Assembly (NCBI GenBank): GCA_017459985.1
Contig: JAFUBX010000011.1
Location: 1-64,000 of the forward strand
Source: Parasporobacterium sp.
GTDB taxonomy: Bacteria > Bacillota > Clostridia > Lachnospirales > Lachnospiraceae
DNA length: 64,000 bases
Direction of reading: 5' to 3'
Of this stretch, positions 9,684-18,692 are shown one piece after another; position 1 is the first letter of the stretch, and each line of letters begins with the position of its first letter. The translations under genes and the position numbers were made by a program. The notes beneath the pieces were generated by a model, which was not told where the DNA came from, did no database searches, and saw only the letters and a list, made by a program, of their open reading frames with translations.

Positions 9684-10190
9684 TCAGAAATAAATCAAAT
9701 CCTTCCGCCGCATATACCTCTTAAAATAATATACCACGTCGAAGTGGGTCTGCTCCTCCGAGATATCCACCATCACCCATTCCGGTTTCTTATCCAGGTT
9801 CGGAAACCAGGAATCTGCGGCATACGCATAATCGACGCTGGTCACATGGACCTCATCGCACCGGTCCAGCAATTCCTCGTACAGCCGCTTGCCGCCCAGC
9901 ACATAGATATCCTTTTTCTCGGATTCCGCTGCCTTCAGCGCTTCCTCCGTACTGTGCACGATCACCGCGCCCGGCACGGCATAGCCCTCTTCCTTGGTCA
10001 CAACGATGGTGGTCCGGTTCGGAAGCGCCTTTTTGCTGAAGGCATGCTCAAAGGTGTGCCGGCCCATCACAATCACCTGGCCGTAGGTCGTGTCCCTGAC
10101 GAATTTCACATCATCCGGGATCGAGATCAGAGGCTTGTGTTCTCTGCTGATCGCCCAGTTTCTGTCCACCGTAACAATGATACTCAGCAT
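9684..10190 (-). CDS. folA: Dihydrofolate reductase
   Basis: It reduces dihydrofolate to tetrahydrofolate with NADPH. The 168-aa chain has the family start SIIVTVDRNWAIS, the substrate-binding PDDVKFVRDTT helix, the VMGRHTFEHAF cofactor loop and the IYVLGGKRLYEELL strand-helix. The C-terminus FDVVYYFKRY is also typical. It lies 16 nt after metY and two genes after a candidate folate ECF S component, which suggests shared folate handling. No thymidylate synthase is adjacent. Confidence 0.93.
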   Translation of the reverse strand: MLSIIVTVDRNWAISREHKPLISIPDDVKFVRDTTYGQVIVMGRHTFEHAFSKKALPNRTTIVVTKEEGYAVPGAVIVHSTEEALKAAESEKKDIYVLGGKRLYEELLDRCDEVHVTSVDYAYAADSWFPNLDKKPEWVMVDISEEQTHFDVVYYFKRYMRRKDLIYF

Positions 10191-10206
10191 AGGTTCCTTT
10201 CTGTCT

Positions 10207-11484
10207 TCAGACCAGCGCCAGTGCCTGGTCCAGATCTTTGATAATATCCTCCGCGCTTTCCAGTCCGCAGGAGAAGCGGATCAGATCCGGCGCAACGCCT
10301 GCTTCCCTCAACTGCTCATCCGTCAGCTGCCTGTGGGTATGGCTGGCGGGATGAAGCAGGCAGGTGTGGGAATCCGCCACATGGGTCTCGATCGTCACCA
10401 GCCGCAGCGCGTCCATGAAGCGGTTCGCGTCCTCACGGCTGCCTTTTACGCCGAAGCACAGGACACCGCAGGTTCCCTCCGGCATGTAGGTCCGGGCCAT
10501 GGCGTATTCCGGATCCTCCTTCAGTCCGGGATAACGGACCCAGGCGATCTTCGGATGATCCTTCAGATACTCTGCCACCTTCTGCGCATTTTTGCAATGC
10601 TGCCGCACCCGGACTGCCAGAGACTCCAGGCCCAGATTCAGGTAGTAGGCGTTCTGCGGAGACTGGATGCATCCGAAATCCCGCATCAGCTGCGCCGTCG
10701 CCTTGGTAATATAGGCTTTCTTTCCGAAGCGTTCCGCATAGATCAGTCCGTGATAGGATTCATCCGGGGTACAAAGTCCCGGGAATTTCTCCTTATGGGC
10801 CATCCAGTCAAACTTGCCGCTGTCTACGATGGCGCCTCCCACGGCGGATCCGTGGCCGTCCATATACTTTGTTGTGGAGTGGGTCACGATATCCGCTCCG
10901 AATTCAAAGGGTCTCAGATTGATCGGAGTCGCGAAGGTGTTGTCCACGATCAGGGGAACTCCGTGGTCATGGGCCAGTTTCGCGAATTTCTTCAGATCCA
11001 GGACATTGACCGTCGGATTGGTCAGGGTCTCTCCGAAGACACATTTCGTATTCGGCTTCACGTATTTGCACAGTTCCTCGTAAGGAAGGGTCTGATCCAC
11101 GAAGGTGCATTCGATCCCCATCTTCTTCATGGTCACGCCGAAAAGATTAAAGGTCCCCCCGTAAATGCTGCCGGCGGAAATAAAATGATCTCCCGCTTCG
11201 CAGATATTGAATACCGCGAAGAAATTGGCAGCCTGTCCGGAACTGGTCAGCATGGCCGCTTCGCCCCCCTCCAGAGCGCAGATCCTGGCCGCCACAAGAT
11301 CGTTGGTCGGGTTCTGCAGCCGGGTGTAGAAATATCCTTCCGCCTCCAGATCAAAAAGCCTTCCCATTTCATCACTGGATTCATACCGGAAGGTTGTGCT
11401 CTGATAGATCGGAATCTGCCGGGGATCGCCGTTCCCAGGCTCATAACCGGACTGTACACATTTTGTTTCAATTTCGTAATTCAT
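10207..11484 (-). CDS. metY: O-acetylhomoserine sulfhydrylase (homocysteine synthase)
   Basis: This PLP enzyme of the Cys/Met metabolism family makes homocysteine from O-acetylhomoserine and sulfide. At 425 aa it has the long MetY form. The PLP-lysine motif is THSTTKYMDGHG, with the lysine near residue 205. Substrate-loop features include QSTTFRYESSDEMG and YTRLQNPT near the N-terminus. Related cystathionine enzymes are shorter and lack the insertion around residues 230-260. It sits 9 nt after the ECF S component and 16 nt before folA. Folate and methionine metabolism meet at methionine synthase, so the grouping makes sense. Confidence 0.9.
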   Translation of the reverse strand: MNYEIETKCVQSGYEPGNGDPRQIPIYQSTTFRYESSDEMGRLFDLEAEGYFYTRLQNPTNDLVAARICALEGGEAAMLTSSGQAANFFAVFNICEAGDHFISAGSIYGGTFNLFGVTMKKMGIECTFVDQTLPYEELCKYVKPNTKCVFGETLTNPTVNVLDLKKFAKLAHDHGVPLIVDNTFATPINLRPFEFGADIVTHSTTKYMDGHGSAVGGAIVDSGKFDWMAHKEKFPGLCTPDESYHGLIYAERFGKKAYITKATAQLMRDFGCIQSPQNAYYLNLGLESLAVRVRQHCKNAQKVAEYLKDHPKIAWVRYPGLKEDPEYAMARTYMPEGTCGVLCFGVKGSREDANRFMDALRLVTIETHVADSHTCLLHPASHTHRQLTDEQLREAGVAPDLIRFSCGLESAEDIIKDLDQALALV

Positions 11485-11493
11485 GTTTTTCCT

Positions 11494-12048
11494 CTATTCC
11501 CTTTTTATTTTAAGACCCGCCGGACAGGATTTCAGAAGCGCCATGCTGACCGGCAGGATGACAGCAGTATAAATGACAGAAATGATCACCCACACCAGAA
11601 GTCTTAAGGGGATAAGCCCTATGAGAACTTCCAGGGTCATATATTTGAAGAAGACCACTCCGTCGAGATAACTGGCGAACCAGGTCAGGATCACCGATAA
11701 AAGTCCGGATACAAACACACTGATCCCCACCGTCTTCACAGTGATCCTGCAGCGAAAAGCCCGGAACAGCAGTCCCGCAAGCAGTCCCTGAGCCGCGTAT
11801 GGCAGCACCCAGAAGGGCGTTGTAATGGTAACTCCAAAGGTCAGCAGCTGACTGAGAAATGTGCCTACGATTCCGGAAATCAGTCCCTCCAGGGGACCGC
11901 ACAGAAAGGCGATCACCAGAAACGGAAGCGCCGCCAGTGTGATCTTCAGATCATTTCCGATCCGGATCGTGAGAAATAATTCCAGTACAATATGCAGTGC
12001 AATACTCACAGCACACATGGTTAAATCCAAAACCGCAAGTCTCTTCAT
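11494..12048 (-). CDS. ECF transporter S component, probably folate (FolT-like)
   Basis: This 184-aa protein has about six membrane helices and looks like the substrate-binding (S) subunit of an energy-coupling factor vitamin transporter. The conserved stretch LPFLVIAFLCGPLEGLISGIVG is typical of small S components that use a shared EcfA/A'/T module encoded elsewhere. Folate specificity is inferred from folA two genes downstream and from general resemblance to FolT/PanT; the sequence alone does not prove it. It is packed 6 nt after the flavoprotein gene and 9 nt before metY. Confidence 0.75.
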   Translation of the reverse strand: MKRLAVLDLTMCAVSIALHIVLELFLTIRIGNDLKITLAALPFLVIAFLCGPLEGLISGIVGTFLSQLLTFGVTITTPFWVLPYAAQGLLAGLLFRAFRCRITVKTVGISVFVSGLLSVILTWFASYLDGVVFFKYMTLEVLIGLIPLRLLVWVIISVIYTAVILPVSMALLKSCPAGLKIKRE

Positions 12049-12054
12049 AGATGT

Positions 12055-13425
12055 TTAATTTCCTCCTTCGATAATCCGATCCGCCACATAGACTCCGCTG
12101 GCGGAGGCGTGGGAAAGGGAATGGGTCACTCCGCTTCCGTCTCCGATCACATACATCCCGGGATACCGGGTCTCCAGATGTTCATCCACCTGCACATTCA
12201 TGTTGTAGAATTTTACTTCAACGCCGTACAGCAGGGTATCGTCGTTGGCGGTTCCCGGAGCGATCTTGTCCAGCGCATAGATCATTTCAATGATTCCGTC
12301 CAGTATCCGCTTCGGAAGAACCAGACTCAGATCCCCCGGAGTCGCATTGAGGGTCGGACGGACGGTGCATTCGTCGATCCGTTTCTGGGTACTTCTCCTT
12401 CCCCGCTCCAGATCCCCGAACCGCTGCACGATCACGCCGCCTCCCAGCATATTGGAAAGCCTGGCAATACTCTCGCCGTAACCGTTGCTGTCCTTGAAGG
12501 GCAGTGAAAAATGTTTGGAAACCAGCAGGGCGAAATTGGTATTGTCGGTTTTCTTGTTTTCATCCTCAAAGCTGTGACCGTTCACGGTAATGATTCCGTT
12601 CGTATTCTCCGTAACCACGATCCCCCTGGGATTCATGCAGAAGGTACGTACATTGTCCTCGTACTTATCGGTCCGGTATACGATCTTGCTTTCGTAGAGT
12701 TCATCGGTAATATGGGAAAAGATCTCCGCGGGAATCTCCACCCGGACCCCAAGATCCACCCGGTTGGAGCTGGTGGGGATCTTCATCTCCCGGCAGACAT
12801 CCTCCAGCCAGTGGCTCCCGCTGCGGCCCACAGAAACGATGCACTGATCGCAGGTATATTCCTGCCCCTGGGTGACCACCCGGAATTCTTTGTCTGTTTT
12901 CTCCAGTCTGATCACGGGGGTGTTGAAATAAAAATCGATCTTATCCTTCAGTTCCTCGTACAGATTGCCGAGAACGATATAGTTCTTGTCCGTTCCCAGA
13001 TGCCGGACGGCGGCATCCAGCAGCGTCAGTTTGTTCTGCATGCACTTTTTCTTCAGGGCAGTTCCCGCCGTCGAATACAGCGCCGTTCCGGCCCCTCCGT
13101 ACTGCAGATTGATCTCATCCACATAATGCATCAGTTCCAGAGCCTTGTCCCTGCCGATGTATTCGTACAGATTGCCTCCGAAATCATTGGTGATATTATA
13201 TTTTCCGTCTGAAAATGCTCCGGCTCCTCCGAATCCGTTCATGATGGAACAGGTCTTGCAGCTGATGCAGGACTTGATGGTCTTCCCGTCAATGGGACAG
13301 TGCCGTTTTTCCAGTGTGCTGCCTTCTTCGAAAACCGCAACCTTCAGACCGGATTTTTCTGCAAATTCATAGGCGGCAAAGATGCCTCCGGGGCCCGCCC
13401 CTATGATACACACATCATATTTCAT
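12055..13425 (-). CDS. NAD(P)/FAD-dependent oxidoreductase, COG2509 type
   Basis: This 456-aa flavoprotein has an N-terminal dinucleotide fold (DVCIIGAGPGGIFAAYEF, residues 4-21). A cysteine cluster near residue 50 (SCISCKTCSIMNGFGGAG) marks the COG2509 group of uncharacterised dehydrogenases. A second FAD contact is the C-terminal GMYVIGDGSGVTHSLSHA. The substrate is unknown, and the cysteine set could bind metal or be redox active. It lies between pepT (46-nt gap) and the S-component gene (6-nt gap). Confidence 0.82.
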   Translation of the reverse strand: MKYDVCIIGAGPGGIFAAYEFAEKSGLKVAVFEEGSTLEKRHCPIDGKTIKSCISCKTCSIMNGFGGAGAFSDGKYNITNDFGGNLYEYIGRDKALELMHYVDEINLQYGGAGTALYSTAGTALKKKCMQNKLTLLDAAVRHLGTDKNYIVLGNLYEELKDKIDFYFNTPVIRLEKTDKEFRVVTQGQEYTCDQCIVSVGRSGSHWLEDVCREMKIPTSSNRVDLGVRVEIPAEIFSHITDELYESKIVYRTDKYEDNVRTFCMNPRGIVVTENTNGIITVNGHSFEDENKKTDNTNFALLVSKHFSLPFKDSNGYGESIARLSNMLGGGVIVQRFGDLERGRRSTQKRIDECTVRPTLNATPGDLSLVLPKRILDGIIEMIYALDKIAPGTANDDTLLYGVEVKFYNMNVQVDEHLETRYPGMYVIGDGSGVTHSLSHASASGVYVADRIIEGGN

Positions 13426-13471
13426 GATTTTTCTTCGTTTCCTTTATCGTTGAATTTTGAATGTCTCTTCC

Positions 13472-14671
13472 TCAGGCCCGGGTAAGCTCCACCAGGACTT
13501 CCACCATTTTCTCCATGGACTGCACGGAGACAAACTCGTGGATCCCGTGGAAATTCTCTCCGCCCGTTGACAGGTTCGGACAGGGAAGTCCTTCATAGGA
13601 CAGCCGGGCTCCGTCCGTTCCTCCCCGGATGGCGGTAATGACCGGTTCCACGCCGCAGGATCTCATGGCCTTCTCGGCGTTCTGTATAATGAACATCACC
13701 GGTTCCAGTTTCTCTTTCATATTGTAGTAGGTATCGGTAAGCGTAAGCTCCACCGTTCCCTCCCCATAGGTCTGGCAGAACTGTTCCGCAAGGTCCTGAA
13801 TCTTCTGTTTTCTTGCGAGGAACAGTTCCTTATCATGATCCCTGATCAGCATGGAAAGCCGGGCCTTCGTCACATCCCCGGACAGCTCATCCAGATGAAA
13901 GAATCCTTCATACCCTTCGGTGCGTTCCGGGATCTCCTCCGCAGGCAGGCAGGAAACAAATTCCGCCGCGATCCGCACAGCATTTTTCATTTTTCCCTTT
14001 GCGCTTCCGGTATGAGTGCTGAGACCGTGAAACACGGCCTTTACCGATGCCGCGTTAAAGCATTCATATTCGATCTCGCCCAGGGCTCCGCCGTCTACGG
14101 TGTAGGCATACTCCGCACCGAATCCGGGAATATCGAAATAATCCGCGCCCCGGCCGATCTCTTCATCCGGGGTAAATCCCACACTGACAGGGCCGTGGCT
14201 GATCTCCGGATGGGAAACCAGATACTCCATGGCGGTCACGATCTCCGCCACCCCTGCCTTATCATCCGCTCCCAGCAGCGTGGTTCCGTCGGTTACGATC
14301 AGATCCTGTCCCTGATACTTTGAGAGACACTCAAACTCCGCAGGACTTAACTTCACCCTGTCATTCAGTTCGATCTCTCCGCCTTCATAGCGGACGATCC
14401 TCGGCTTTACAGGTCCGCCGGGAGCTGCGGGTGCCGTATCCATATGGGCGATCAGGCCGATCCCCGGAGCCTTCTCAGTATTGCCCGGGAGAAATGCATA
14501 AACATAGCCCTTTTCATCCATATGGGCCCGTTCCAGTCCCAGATCCTTCAGCTCCTGCGCCAGATACGCTCCCAGGAGCTTCTGTTTCGGAGTCGAAGGG
14601 ATCAGACTGCTGTCCTCCTCCGACTGGGTGTCGAAGGAGACATAGTTCAGAAATCTGTCAGTTACCTTCAT
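13472..14671 (-). CDS. pepT: Peptidase T (tripeptide aminopeptidase)
   Basis: This M20-family zinc dipeptidyl enzyme removes the N-terminal residue of tripeptides in the cytosol. Metal ligands are visible as His76 and Asp78 in AHMDTAP, in LLGADDKAG (bridging Asp), and in the TPDEEIGRG glutamates. A dimerisation lid domain follows. The 399-aa length and the C-terminal IRGGTDGARLSYEGLPCPN block are specific for PepT. It starts 3 nt after the cyclophilin gene, so the two are probably translationally coupled. Confidence 0.93.
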   Translation of the reverse strand: MKVTDRFLNYVSFDTQSEEDSSLIPSTPKQKLLGAYLAQELKDLGLERAHMDEKGYVYAFLPGNTEKAPGIGLIAHMDTAPAAPGGPVKPRIVRYEGGEIELNDRVKLSPAEFECLSKYQGQDLIVTDGTTLLGADDKAGVAEIVTAMEYLVSHPEISHGPVSVGFTPDEEIGRGADYFDIPGFGAEYAYTVDGGALGEIEYECFNAASVKAVFHGLSTHTGSAKGKMKNAVRIAAEFVSCLPAEEIPERTEGYEGFFHLDELSGDVTKARLSMLIRDHDKELFLARKQKIQDLAEQFCQTYGEGTVELTLTDTYYNMKEKLEPVMFIIQNAEKAMRSCGVEPVITAIRGGTDGARLSYEGLPCPNLSTGGENFHGIHEFVSVQSMEKMVEVLVELTRA

Positions 14672-14674
14672 ATC

Positions 14675-15157
14675 TCAGTCCTCAATGGTGATCGTCTTAA
14701 TGATCTGATCTTCAAAGGGGCAGTCATTGTACATGCTGCGGGCCTGGTTCACGATCCGGTCCGCCGTTTCCATCCCCTCCAGTACCTTTCCGAAGGCCGC
14801 GTACTGACCATCCAGATACGGAGCATCGTCCACCATGATAAAGAACTGGGATCCCGCGGAGTCCGGATCCATGGCCCGGGCCATAGAGATCACGCCCCGT
14901 TCATGCTTCAGGTCGTTCTTTACTCCGTTGGAGGAGAATTCTCCCTTAATGGTATATCCCGGTCCTCCGGTTCCGTTCCCCTTCGGGCATCCTCCCTGGA
15001 TCATAAATCCCGGGATCACCCGATGAAATTTCAGTCCGTTATAGAATCCTTCCTTTGCCAGTTTCGCAAAGTTCTCTGCCGAGATCGGTGCGATCTCATC
15101 ATACAGCTCCCCTTTCATGGTGAGCCCGTCTGCCATTTCAATCGTAAATTTCTTCAT
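14675..15157 (-). CDS. Cyclophilin-type peptidyl-prolyl cis-trans isomerase
   Basis: This 160-aa single-domain cyclophilin catalyses proline isomerisation. The core motifs FHRVIPGFMIQGG, GSQFFIMVDDAPYLDGQYAAFGKV and SMARAMDPDSAGSQ are present. No signal peptide is seen, so it is cytoplasmic. I start at the ATG at 15157, which has an AGGAGG site about 10 nt upstream. Its ATG overlaps the TGA of the NUDIX gene (ATGA), which indicates translational coupling. Confidence 0.93.
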   Translation of the reverse strand: MKKFTIEMADGLTMKGELYDEIAPISAENFAKLAKEGFYNGLKFHRVIPGFMIQGGCPKGNGTGGPGYTIKGEFSSNGVKNDLKHERGVISMARAMDPDSAGSQFFIMVDDAPYLDGQYAAFGKVLEGMETADRIVNQARSMYNDCPFEDQIIKTITIED

Positions 15158-15669
15158 ATCTGTCTGTCCTCCTGTGAACATTCTGATTCTGTTTGGTTTT
15201 CTGCGGAGACTTCCACACACCGGTGTCCTTCATAGCGGCAGGTCATTTCGATCCGGTCCTGCCCTTCGATCAGGGGCTTCAGGAAATATTTATCCCCTTC
15301 CCACAGATTCATCGAAAGGATCCGGTCCTTCGGAATCCAGCGCAGTTCTCCTTCGTCGCAGTCAAAGTCCTCCGTCCCCCCGCCTTCAAATCCGGTGGCG
15401 GTATAAAGATACATATCCTCATCCGGCCAGGTATCGGAAAGAAAATGAACAACGCCGCAGAAATGATACCGGGTCAGAGTCAGCCCGGTCTCCTCCCGGA
15501 CCTCCCGGAGCAGGCACTCCTGCGGGCTTTCTCCCGCTTCGAATTTTCCTCCGACGCCGACCCATTTCCCCTCGCAGGGATCTTCTTTTTTCTTATTCCG
15601 GTACAGCATCAGATAACAGCCGTCTTTTTCGATATAACACAAGGTGGAATTGATCTTTGCTCCCGCCAT
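15154..15669 (-). CDS. NUDIX hydrolase (MutT-like)
   Basis: This 171-aa protein hydrolyses a nucleoside diphosphate linked to another group. The complete Nudix box is GGKFEAGESPQECLLREVREE..., with the expected Gly, Glu and REXXEE residues near positions 40-60. The N-terminal TLCYIEKDGCYLMLYRNKKK and the GKWVGVGGKFE lead-in resemble 8-oxo-dGTP diphosphatases, but the substrate is not certain. It overlaps the cyclophilin gene by 4 nt. Confidence 0.88.
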   Translation of the reverse strand: MAGAKINSTLCYIEKDGCYLMLYRNKKKEDPCEGKWVGVGGKFEAGESPQECLLREVREETGLTLTRYHFCGVVHFLSDTWPDEDMYLYTATGFEGGGTEDFDCDEGELRWIPKDRILSMNLWEGDKYFLKPLIEGQDRIEMTCRYEGHRCVEVSAENQTESECSQEDRQI

Positions 15670-15716
15670 TGTTCAGTTCCTCATTTCTTTCTGTCCGGAG
15701 AATTCCCGATCCTGTC

Positions 15717-15989
15717 TCAGAGAATCAGGATCACCAGCGCGAGGATCCCCTGTGCTGCCAGGATCAGGGGAATGAATACCACAAAGTACCAGTGTTTCGT
15801 CTTATGATGAAACAGGTACATTCCGGTCAGACATCCCAGACTGCCGCCTGCGGCACTGAGGATAAAGAAGGTTTTCTCCGGGATCCTCCATCTGCCCCGG
15901 ACCGCTCGTTTCTTATCTGCTCCCATGATCAGGAAGCCCGCCAGATTCAGCAGGGCCAGATACAGGAGCAGGATTCCTGTCAGATTCAT
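15717..15989 (-). CDS. DUF1294 small membrane protein
   Basis: This 90-aa protein matches the DUF1294 (YsdA-like) family. It has an N-terminal helix, a basic MGADKKRAVRGRWRIPE loop, and a second half with two helices and HHKTKHWYF. It is about three helices in the membrane, of unknown function. It lies 10 nt after galK, apparently carried along in the operon. Confidence 0.85.
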   Translation of the reverse strand: MNLTGILLLYLALLNLAGFLIMGADKKRAVRGRWRIPEKTFFILSAAGGSLGCLTGMYLFHHKTKHWYFVVFIPLILAAQGILALVILIL

Positions 15990-15999
15990 GGATCCATGG

Positions 16000-17127
16000 T
16001 TACCCGATATTTACAAAGATACAGCTGTCTGCGCCGAGTACGGCTTCCATCTGCTGCCGGAATTCCTCCATCATTTCAATGGGAACATAGGCCTGGATCG
16101 TACCGGCGAATCCCCCTCCGTGAACTCTGACGGCACCGCGGCCCCTCAGGGCCTTTTCGGCCAGGGCAAGCGCCAGAGCCATCTCCTGGTGCAGAGCTGC
16201 ATTGCGCGGGATCACGTTCTGGAGCAGTTCCCAGGAGGATCTGCCTGATTCGTTCACCAGCTTCAGATAGCTCTCCAGATCCCCGTCCTGCAGTGATTGT
16301 ACCTGCCGGAGCACCCGGCTGTTATCCGCATAGACATGCATGGCCCGCAGAACTGCCCGGTCTCCGCAGATTTCCCTGATTTCCGGGATCCTTGAGAAAA
16401 ATTCCTCCTCCGGAATTTCCCGGAGCACCTTTTTGCCGAAAACGCCGCACAGCTTTCCCAGTTCTTCCGGAATCGCAGCGTACTCATCCGTAAGATTTTC
16501 ATGGCCGGCTCCGCATTTGATGATACAGAGCGCATATCCCGCCTTCTGAAAATCAAATTTCACTTCCCGGCAGACCGGATGTGACGGATCTTCAAAATCA
16601 ATGGCAAGGACGCCGTCTGCGGCACAGGCCATCTGATCCATGAGACCGCAGGGTTTTCCGAAATAAGTATTCTCCACGTACTGTCCCAGAATCGCCAGCT
16701 CCTCCCCCGTCTTTGAAACCTTGGTCAGCGCGCAGCCGATCCTGCCCAGAAGGATCTCAAACGCCGCTGAGCTGGAAAGGCCCGATCCGGCAGGCACATC
16801 GGAGGTCATCCAGGCGTCGAATCCGGGCAGGCCATCCTTCCGGAAGGCATCCGCGATTCCCCGGATGATGGCTTCGGAGGTTCCCTTCTCCTCTTCCTTT
16901 ACCGAAGTATCCTGAAGATCCACCTTCATTTCCCCATGGCCCTCCGAAACGATCCGGATCTGTCCCAGATCGTTTCTGCTGTAATAGGCTGTAATATAAA
17001 GATCGACCGGAGCACACAATACGTTTCCGTGCTGATGATCCGTATGGTTCCCCCCCAGCTCGGTTCTTCCGGGGGCTTTGATCATAAGATCCGTCTCATA
17101 TCCGAAATATTCTGCAAATCTGTTCAT
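16000..17127 (-). CDS. galK: Galactokinase
   Basis: It phosphorylates galactose to galactose-1-phosphate, the first Leloir step. The GHMP-kinase motifs are complete: the signature PGRTELGGNHTDHQHG at residues 19-34, the ATP loop VPAGSGLSSSAAFE near residue 112, and C-terminal VRVHGGGFAGTIQAYV. It begins 1 nt after the GPH symporter stop, so uptake and phosphorylation are coupled. galE and galT are not in the window. Confidence 0.94.
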   Translation of the reverse strand: MNRFAEYFGYETDLMIKAPGRTELGGNHTDHQHGNVLCAPVDLYITAYYSRNDLGQIRIVSEGHGEMKVDLQDTSVKEEEKGTSEAIIRGIADAFRKDGLPGFDAWMTSDVPAGSGLSSSAAFEILLGRIGCALTKVSKTGEELAILGQYVENTYFGKPCGLMDQMACAADGVLAIDFEDPSHPVCREVKFDFQKAGYALCIIKCGAGHENLTDEYAAIPEELGKLCGVFGKKVLREIPEEEFFSRIPEIREICGDRAVLRAMHVYADNSRVLRQVQSLQDGDLESYLKLVNESGRSSWELLQNVIPRNAALHQEMALALALAEKALRGRGAVRVHGGGFAGTIQAYVPIEMMEEFRQQMEAVLGADSCIFVNIG

Positions 17128-17128
17128 C

Positions 17129-18544
17129 CTATTCTCCTTTTAAGATCTTCGCTTCCTTCTCGTGCCCTTCTTCGATGGTCTTCATCACTTTCTTTTCATT
17201 GTAGAACAGAATCACGACCATCGCGATCAGGCAGAGGACCAGAGCAATGATCAGGCTGATCCGGTATCCGGTGCCATTGTTCCGGATCACTTCCGCTCCG
17301 GACGCATCCGTTTCAATATACTGTCCCACAACCGCCAGGGATGTGAAGATGATCATGGCAATGGACTGTCCCAGTTTGAACGCAAAGGTTCTTGCCGCAT
17401 AGAACATGGCATCCCGGTTCTCTCCGGTCTCGATGCAGTCGCTCTCCGCGATATCCGCCACGATGGCCTGCGGGATCACGCCCAGAACAGACAGCGGAAC
17501 GCCTACCAGCACACAGATGATAAATCCGTAAATCGTGTTCGGGATAAAGGTGATCCGGCCTGCGAAGGAAGATACGAGGAAGGCAAATCCGAACAATGCG
17601 AATCCGGCCACCAGAAGCTTTTTCTTCCCGAATTTTCTGGACAGAATATTGACGATCGGATAGCAGACGAAGGTCACCAGCGTCATAAAGATGAACAGGA
17701 CCATGTAATTGTCCAGCTCCAGCAGATTCTCAACATAATAGATGAATCCGGTATTAAAGATCGTGATACCGACCCAGTAAATGACATCGGAGACCACAAA
17801 CACCCGGAAATGACGGTTACGGAAGGTCTTGCCGAGGGATTTGAATGCATTTTCTTTCACCGGCTCGGAATTATCGTAATCCCGCTCTTTGATCACAAAG
17901 GCCGGGATGATCATGCAGATAAATGCGATCACTGCCAGCACGCCCAGCACCAGTCTGGCGCACAGATAATAATCCCATCCGGTGGCGCCCTGCAGGGCTT
18001 CCCAGAGCATCTTGCCCGCGAAGGCGATGCCGGTTCCCACGATATAGGTCAGGGAGATATAGGTGGAGATGTCCATCCTGTCTTTCTGATTTCTTCCAAG
18101 GACCGGGATCAGTGCATTATACGGTGTACAGTATGCCGTCATAAAAATGTAAAACAGCACCATCGTCACTGCCAGCCACACAATATTCCATGCGGATTCC
18201 CCCCGCACCGGGCAGCAGAAAATCAGGACCGTAACAACAGCAAACGGAAGAGAGGCATATCTCATGAAAGGAATTCTCTTCCCCAGCTTGTGACGGCAGT
18301 TGTCGGACATATTGGCAATCCAGGGATCCGTCACCGCATCCACCAGTCTTCCCGCTGCTGTGATCAGTCCGATCACGGTCAGCCCGATAAAAGTGGCGCT
18401 GGTCACGAACGTGATCACTCCGTTCCCCGTGGCATCCGGAAGATAGAAGTTGACCAGAAGGTTCGACACGATCCCCGCCAGAATCGACCAGCCCAACTGG
18501 CCGACAGCAAATACCCACTTGATTTTTGCAGATACAGTTTTCAT
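17129..18544 (-). CDS. GPH-family sugar:cation symporter (MelB-like)
   Basis: This 471-aa transporter has about 12 membrane helices and belongs to the glycoside-pentoside-hexuronide family of the MFS superfamily. Typical features are the N-terminal GQLGWSILAGIVSNLL helix and the loop VDAVTDPWIANMSDNCRHKLGKRIPFM, the MelB-like cation/sugar motif. Adjacent galK (1-nt gap) makes a galactose or galactoside substrate likely. A GGAGGAG site precedes the ATG. It is the first gene of the 17-kb minus-strand run and is divergent from the orphan gene at 18693. Confidence 0.88.
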   Translation of the reverse strand: MKTVSAKIKWVFAVGQLGWSILAGIVSNLLVNFYLPDATGNGVITFVTSATFIGLTVIGLITAAGRLVDAVTDPWIANMSDNCRHKLGKRIPFMRYASLPFAVVTVLIFCCPVRGESAWNIVWLAVTMVLFYIFMTAYCTPYNALIPVLGRNQKDRMDISTYISLTYIVGTGIAFAGKMLWEALQGATGWDYYLCARLVLGVLAVIAFICMIIPAFVIKERDYDNSEPVKENAFKSLGKTFRNRHFRVFVVSDVIYWVGITIFNTGFIYYVENLLELDNYMVLFIFMTLVTFVCYPIVNILSRKFGKKKLLVAGFALFGFAFLVSSFAGRITFIPNTIYGFIICVLVGVPLSVLGVIPQAIVADIAESDCIETGENRDAMFYAARTFAFKLGQSIAMIIFTSLAVVGQYIETDASGAEVIRNNGTGYRISLIIALVLCLIAMVVILFYNEKKVMKTIEEGHEKEAKILKGE

Positions 18545-18635
18545 TTCGTTTTTACTCCTCCTCTTTATTACGCCCCCTATTTTACTAGGAATCGCCGATT
18601 ATTTCCACCCAATTATTCCGCCGGATACTCTTTTA

Positions 18636-18663
18636 TTGACAGATCCTTCAAATCGGGTAAACT
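18636..18663 (+). promoter_or_regulatory. Candidate sigma-A promoter of the orphan gene
   Basis: The -35 TTGACA (18636-18641) is perfect. A 16-nt spacer leads to TAAACT (18658-18663) as -10, placing the start about 25 nt ahead of the ATG at 18693. Confidence 0.7.
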
Positions 18664-18692
18664 TAAAGGACAAAAAGCAGGAGAGAAAAGAC

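Noticed and set aside
11485..11493. SAM or other riboswitch before metY
   Set aside because: The gap to the preceding gene is only 9 nt.
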